Below, one piece after another: positions 6,858 through 10,049 of a stretch of DNA of 10,049 nt (position 1 is the stretch's first letter; every line of letters begins with the position of its first letter). A model generated the notes under the pieces. The model worked only from the letters and a program-made list of their open reading frames with translations. It was not told the origin of the DNA and did not search any database. A program made the position numbers and the translations under genes. Origin of the DNA: Rhodocyclaceae bacterium (GTDB lineage: Bacteria; Pseudomonadota; Gammaproteobacteria; Burkholderiales; Rhodocyclaceae); contig JAUYFZ010000302.1 in NCBI GenBank assembly GCA_030689585.1, forward strand, positions 1-10,049. The letters are read 5' to 3'.

Positions 6858-8855
6858 ATGAACCCCTTACTTGATTTCACCGGGCTACCGCGTTTCGATG
6901 TCGTTGCCCCAGAACACGTGGCCCCCGCAATTCGGCAATTGATCGATGAAAACACCACGCTCATCGGATCATTGATGGATGCCGACACACCGGCGACTTG
7001 GAATGATTTGATGGCTCCCCTGATCGAAGCCGGTGAACGGCTCTCCCGTGCTTGGGGCATCGTCGGTCATCTGCATTCCGTCAACGACATCCCCGTATGG
7101 CGTGAAGCTTATAACGCGCTTCTGCCGGAAGTGACCGGTTTTTATGCCGAGCTAGGACAAAACCTAGGGTTGTTTTCCAAGATCAAAAAATTGCGTAAGA
7201 GCGCGGAATTCGCCACGTTGTCTGCGGCGAGGCAACGCATTATTGAAAATGATCTGCGCGATTTCAAACTCTCCGGTGCCGAATTGCCGGAAAACCAAAA
7301 ACCTCGTTTCAAAGAAATACAGGAAGAATTATCTGCACTGGCGGCGAAATTTGCTGAAAACCTGCTTGATGCCACCAATGCGCATACGGAAGTTGTCCGT
7401 GATGAAACTGAATTGATCGGGATTCCAGAGGATGTCAAAGCAGCCGCACGCAAGGAAAATACTTGGGAATTCACGCTGCGCGCCCCTTCCTACATCCCCG
7501 TCATGCAATATGCCGAGAACCGCGATCTGCGCGCCCGAATGTATCGGGCCTATGCCACTCGTGCTTCCGAATTAGGAAATCTGGAATGGGATAACGGCCC
7601 GTTGATTGACCGACTTTTGGCTTTACATGCCGAAGAAGCGAAGATGTTGGGCTACGCGAATTTTGCGGAAGTGTCCTTTGTTTCCAAAATGGCCGAATCT
7701 CCTGCCCGTGCTATTCAATTCTTGCGCGAACTCGCCGCCCAAGCGCGACCTTTCGCAGAAAAAGATATCGTTGAACTTCAAGATTTTGCTCGCACCGATT
7801 TAGGTCTGCCCTCTCTTGAAAGTTGGGATATGTCTTTCGCGTCTGAAAAATTAAAACAAGCGCGTTACGCTTTTTCCGATGATGAGGTGAAGCAATATTT
7901 CCCTGAACACAAAGTGTTAGCGGGGTTGTTCCGTGTTATCGAAGCCTTGTTTGCCGTTACGGTAGAACCGGATACGGCCTCTGTCTGGCATCCTGAGGTG
8001 CGTTTTTTTAAGCTGTTGAAAAATGGTCAAAAAGTCGGTCAGTTTTATCTTGATCTTCACGCACGCGATACCAAACGCGGGGGGGCGTGGATGGATGAAG
8101 CCATTTCGCACAACAAACAGCAGACACCGGTGGCGTATCTCAACTGCAATTTTCCTTCTTCCGTCAATGGTCGTCCGGCCACGTTTAGCCATGATGATGT
8201 GCTGACACTTTTCCATGAAACGGGGCATGGCCTGCATCACCTGCTAACCGAAGTGGATGATCTGCCTGTTTCCGGCATTCACGGGGTCGAATGGGATGCC
8301 GTGGAACTGCCCAGCCAGTTCATGGAAAATTTTTGTTGGGAATGGGATGTGTTGCAGGAAATGACCGAGCATGTCGACACCCAACAACCGTTACCCCGTG
8401 CGTTGTTCGACAAAATGATTGCGGCAAAGAATTATCAAAGTGGATTGCAGATGCTGCGTCAAATCGAATTCAGCCTATTCGATCTTGTGTTGTATAGCGA
8501 AAAAGGAAATCAAACCGTTCTGCAATGTCTTAATGGTGTGCGTCGTGAAGTTGCCGTGATTTTTCCGCCCGAATGGAACCGGTTCCCGCAGAGTTTCGGT
8601 CATATCTTTGGTGGAGGATACGCGGCGGGTTATTACAGCTACAAATGGGCCGAAGTCCTTTCTGCCGATGCTTTCGAGGTATTCGAAGAGGCGGCCCGTC
8701 TGCGTGGCAGCACCTTGGATGCGGCCACGGGGGAACGGTTCTTGAGCGAGATTCTAGCCGTCGGAGGTGCTCGTCCGGCGATGGAATCTTTCATCGCTTT
8801 CCGGGGACGCGCCCCAGAAGCCGATGCGTTGTTACGGCACAACGGGATGGCATGA
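6858..8855 (+). CDS. prlC: Oligopeptidase A, M3 family zinc metallopeptidase
   Basis: Oligopeptidase A is a cytoplasmic zinc endopeptidase that degrades short peptides, including cleaved signal peptides. The 665 residues are close to the E. coli enzyme (about 680). A long, mostly helical N-terminal half (NPLLDFTGLPRFD onward) closes over the cleft. The catalytic HExxH is HETGH at 453-457 (zinc ligands His453 and His457, base Glu454). The third ligand is expected at Glu483 in WDAVELPSQFMEN. The substrate-binding GHIFGGGYAAGYYSYKWAEVLSAD segment is near the C-terminus. I chose ATG 6858 because PrlC proteins begin close to NPLL, and the upstream in-frame ATG at 6831 would add only MGEGRGEGA, which is translated repeat. 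The G-rich tract at 6844-6855 acts as ribosome site but ends only 2 nt before the ATG; the better-spaced part is about 6845-6850. Confidence 0.95.
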   Translation: MNPLLDFTGLPRFDVVAPEHVAPAIRQLIDENTTLIGSLMDADTPATWNDLMAPLIEAGERLSRAWGIVGHLHSVNDIPVWREAYNALLPEVTGFYAELGQNLGLFSKIKKLRKSAEFATLSAARQRIIENDLRDFKLSGAELPENQKPRFKEIQEELSALAAKFAENLLDATNAHTEVVRDETELIGIPEDVKAAARKENTWEFTLRAPSYIPVMQYAENRDLRARMYRAYATRASELGNLEWDNGPLIDRLLALHAEEAKMLGYANFAEVSFVSKMAESPARAIQFLRELAAQARPFAEKDIVELQDFARTDLGLPSLESWDMSFASEKLKQARYAFSDDEVKQYFPEHKVLAGLFRVIEALFAVTVEPDTASVWHPEVRFFKLLKNGQKVGQFYLDLHARDTKRGGAWMDEAISHNKQQTPVAYLNCNFPSSVNGRPATFSHDDVLTLFHETGHGLHHLLTEVDDLPVSGIHGVEWDAVELPSQFMENFCWEWDVLQEMTEHVDTQQPLPRALFDKMIAAKNYQSGLQMLRQIEFSLFDLVLYSEKGNQTVLQCLNGVRREVAVIFPPEWNRFPQSFGHIFGGGYAAGYYSYKWAEVLSADAFEVFEEAARLRGSTLDAATGERFLSEILAVGGARPAMESFIAFRGRAPEADALLRHNGMA

Positions 8856-8880
8856 TGAGAATGGACACGGTGATAGGATA

Positions 8881-8888
8881 GACAGCAG
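8881..8888. repeat. Target-site duplication, left copy (GACAGCAG)
   Basis: This 8-bp sequence directly abuts the left terminal inverted repeat of the element at 8889-9042. It is repeated exactly at 9043-9050, directly abutting the right end. Confidence 0.75.
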
Positions 8889-9042
8889 GTAACTACTCAG
8901 GTCCGGTCGGAACATAGCTCTCCTCCCCCTTCAAGGGGGAGGCGGGGAGGGGGATGGGGGGAAGAATTCCGCGTAAAACCCCATCCCCACCCCAGCCCTC
9001 CCCTTGAAGGGGAGGGAGATTGACACCGACCTGAGTAGTTAC
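8889..9042 (-). mobile_element. MITE-like non-autonomous element, copy 1 (154 bp)
   Basis: The element has perfect 15-bp terminal inverted repeats, GTAACTACTCAGGTC (8889-8903) and its complement (9028-9042). It is flanked by the 8-bp direct repeat GACAGCAG. Inside are two strong hairpins, around 8923-8942 (CTCCCCCTTCAAGGGGGAG) and 8996-9016 (CCCTCCCCTTGAAGGGGAGGG). They are joined by a G/C-skewed arm with the motif CCGCGTAAAAC. There is no credible coding sequence. Relative to copy 2 at 9775 it lies in the opposite orientation; the minus sign is a convention for that. It sits between prlC and the aspartic protease gene. Removing it with one flanking repeat restores a 54-bp gap from the prlC stop (8855) to the protease ATG. 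Confidence 0.85.
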
Positions 9043-9050
9043 GACAGCAG
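9043..9050. repeat. Target-site duplication, right copy (GACAGCAG)
   Basis: This is an exact match to 8881-8888, directly after the right terminal inverted repeat of the MITE-like element. It marks a past insertion into pre-existing sequence just upstream of the protease ribosome site. Confidence 0.75.
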
Positions 9051-9072
9051 GTTGTATGAAAGGCGGTTTACC

Positions 9073-9462
9073 ATGGGATTGACTTACGCGGATATTGAGC
9101 TTGAAAGCGTTTGGGGGGCATTGCCGAAACGTCGTATTAACGTGCGTGCGCTGGTAGATTCTGGGGCGGTCTTTATGATCGTGCCGGAACATATGGCGTT
9201 GCAATTGGGTTTTGATTTGACCGAGGTGAGTCAACGTGAGGTTATTCTGGCGGATGGTTCGCGCCGTGTCGTGCCCATGATCGGGCCGTTGCGGGTGCAC
9301 TTTGCTGAACGTTATTGTGACCTTTCTGCTTTGGTCTTCGGTGATGAACCGTTGATGGGCGCGGTTCCCATGGAAATGATGGACCTCGTGCTGCATCCTG
9401 CCACGCAACGGTTGACGGTCAACCCTGAGAGTCCTTATCTTCCGGTGGCGATGGCTAAGTGA
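9073..9462 (+). CDS. Clan AA (retroviral-like) aspartic protease, small stand-alone form
   Basis: The product is 129 residues with a single aspartic-protease lobe. It has the catalytic triplet in ALVDSGAVFMIVP (D29-S30-G31) after a short beta-rich start. It also has the VILADGSRRVVPMIGPLRV flap-like hairpin (about 57-75) and the closing hydrophobic-glycine stretch LMGAVPMEMMDLVLHP (94-109), which matches the usual L-(I/L)-G-x-x-(V/L)-(L/M) end of these proteins. By family rules it should act as a homodimer with one Asp per subunit. No signal peptide or membrane segment is visible, so it is probably cytoplasmic. Bacterial members are poorly characterised and their substrates unknown. The start at 9073 is supported by AAAGGCGG at 9059-9066. 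A frame extension to TTG 9004 would run through the MITE and is rejected. yggX follows 21 nt later, so the two are probably co-transcribed. Confidence 0.82.
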   Translation: MGLTYADIELESVWGALPKRRINVRALVDSGAVFMIVPEHMALQLGFDLTEVSQREVILADGSRRVVPMIGPLRVHFAERYCDLSALVFGDEPLMGAVPMEMMDLVLHPATQRLTVNPESPYLPVAMAK

Positions 9463-9470
9463 ATTTGATG

Positions 9471-9477
9471 AAAGGAG
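9471..9477 (+). promoter_or_regulatory. yggX ribosome binding site
   Basis: AAAGGAG lies 6 nt before the ATG at 9484. It is strong and well spaced, and supports this start. Confidence 0.7.
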
Positions 9478-9483
9478 ATATTC

Positions 9484-9717
9484 ATGGCACGCACGGTTAT
9501 TTGCATCAAACTTGGTCGCGAAGCGGAAGGCTTGACATTGCCGCCGATGCCGGGTGATTTGGGGCAACGCCTCTTTGACCATGTTTCAAAGGAAGCCTGG
9601 GATCAATGGATACGGATGCAGACGATGATCATCAACGAAAATCGTTTGAACATGGCCGATACCGGACATCGAAAATATCTGGCGGAACAGGTCAAAAAGC
9701 ATTTTTTCGGAGATTGA
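9484..9717 (+). CDS. yggX: Fe(II)-trafficking / oxidative damage protection protein YggX, short C-terminus
   Basis: YggX is a small cytoplasmic protein linked to iron handling and to protecting iron-sulfur proteins from superoxide. The sequence follows the family from its start: [16 protein letters not shown] with the conserved Cys7, then [35 protein letters not shown], the family signature, and a final helix ending HFFGD. At 77 residues it is shorter than the usual ~90, because the tail after the HFFG segment (commonly a GY.P-type extension) is missing. The reading frame closes with TGA TAA in tandem, so this is a clean end rather than an obvious frameshift. It lies 21 nt after the aspartic protease gene and is followed 57 nt later by the second MITE-like copy. 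Confidence 0.93.
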   Translation: MARTVICIKLGREAEGLTLPPMPGDLGQRLFDHVSKEAWDQWIRMQTMIINENRLNMADTGHRKYLAEQVKKHFFGD

Positions 9718-9805
9718 TAACCGTCACTTTGTAGGCCGGTTCCATCCACTATGCGGATGAATGAATGGAAGATGGTAACTACTCAGGTCTGTGTCAATCT
9801 CCCTC

Positions 9806-9897
9806 CCCTTCAAGGGGAGGGCTGGGGTGGGGATGGGGTTTTACGCGGAATTTTTCCCCCCATCCCCCTCCCCGCCTCCCCCTTGAAGGGGGAGGAG
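9806..9897 (+). repeat. 92-bp internal unit A of MITE copy 2
   Basis: The unit runs from CCCTTCAAGGGGAGGG through the GTTTTACGCGG centre to GGGGGAGGAG. It matches unit B at offset 123 bp with two visible differences (TT versus GG near 9882-9883). Confidence 0.85.
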
Positions 9898-9928
9898 TAA
9901 GAGGCTCCGACTTGTGTGCATACGGTAG

Positions 9929-10020
9929 CCCTTCAAGGGGAGGGCTGGGGTGGGGATGGGGTTTTACGCGGAATTTTTCCCCCCATCCCCCTCCCCGCCT
10001 CCCCCGGGAAGGGGGAGGAG
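9929..10020 (+). repeat. 92-bp internal unit B of MITE copy 2
   Basis: This is a near-identical direct copy of 9806-9897. The intervening 31 bp (9898-9928) are absent from copy 1. The two units plus spacer explain why copy 2 is about 123 bp longer than copy 1. Confidence 0.85.
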
Positions 10021-10049
10021 AGCTGTGTTCCGACCGGACCTGAGTAGTT

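Larger units (their letters stand above)
9775..10049 (+). mobile_element. MITE-like element, copy 2, with internal duplication; runs to window end
   Basis: The left end GTAACTACTCAGGTC (9775-9789) is identical to the copy 1 terminus. The right end GACCTGAGTAGTT (10037-10049) matches its complement and is cut by the window end, lacking only the final AC. Between them are two nearly identical 92-bp units in tandem separated by 31 bp. Copy 1 has one such unit in reverse orientation. The stretch 9718-10049 has no credible gene: the 9718-9774 part shows nothing beyond a weak CATCC/GGATG hairpin, and the rest is this element. The 8 bases before the left end are GGAAGATG. If insertion was like that of copy 1, the same 8 bases should follow AC just past the window. 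Confidence 0.8.

Noticed and set aside
9004..9072. Upstream TTG start extending the aspartic protease
   Set aside because: The extension lies in the MITE and its flank. ATG 9073 has its own ribosome site and the expected N-terminus.
8893..9582. Minus-strand open frame of 229 codons
   Set aside because: It runs through MITE copy 1 and antisense to the aspartic protease and the yggX start. It has no recognisable domain and the plus-strand genes are convincing.
9806..10020. CRISPR-like array
   Set aside because: There are only two long 92-bp units inside a terminal-inverted-repeat element, with no short regular repeats or spacers and no cas genes.
9765..10043. Open frame of 92 codons rich in Pro, Gly and Arg (SRGGLGWGWGFTRN repeated)
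   Set aside because: It is the translated MITE copy 2, including its internal duplication. The peptide repeats only because the DNA repeats.

Overview
The window looks like a chromosomal segment of a betaproteobacterium, possibly of the Nitrosomonadales/Gallionellaceae type. The reasons are the run phosphoglycerate kinase - pyruvate kinase - class II aldolase - purC, the betaproteobacterial style of the proteins, and G+C near 50% in the housekeeping genes. This assignment is inference from gene order and protein style; there is no rRNA or tRNA to confirm it. All genes read on the + strand.

Region 1 (2-4677) is a glycolysis/Calvin-cycle operon interrupted by a defence-type cassette. It begins with the 3' end of pgk. 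Three accessory genes follow: a site-specific DNA methyltransferase, a PD-(D/E)XK-type restriction endonuclease and a Fic-domain AMP-transferase. Then comes pyk. The junctions are extremely tight: 8 nt, 2 nt, then two TAATG stop/start overlaps. The cassette therefore sits in the operon without separating pgk from pyk transcriptionally. A 23-bp imperfect direct repeat (21/23) covers the start of fic and the start of pyk, which suggests that fic gained its translation start by duplication of the pyk start.

Region 2 (4678-8855) starts with a 164-bp spacer holding GC-rich inverted repeats. It is followed by fba (class II fructose-bisphosphate aldolase), purC (SAICAR synthetase) 2 nt later, and prlC (oligopeptidase A). 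The short purC-prlC spacer is a repeat-derived hairpin that also supplies the prlC ribosome binding site. One arm of it can pair with either of two identical 9-mers, one of which overlaps that site.

Region 3 (8856-10049) holds two small genes, a clan AA (retroviral-like) aspartic protease and a short YggX-type Fe(II)-trafficking protein. They are bracketed by two oppositely oriented copies of a non-autonomous, MITE-like element. Copy 1 is 154 bp, has perfect 15-bp terminal inverted repeats and is flanked by an 8-bp direct repeat, GACAGCAG. Copy 2 carries a near-perfect internal 92-bp duplication and reaches the window end.

The strongest points for follow-up are the seamless restriction-modification/Fic insertion in a central-metabolism operon, the duplicated pyk start, and the MITE pair. 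I see no CRISPR array, tRNA, rRNA or complete transposase gene.
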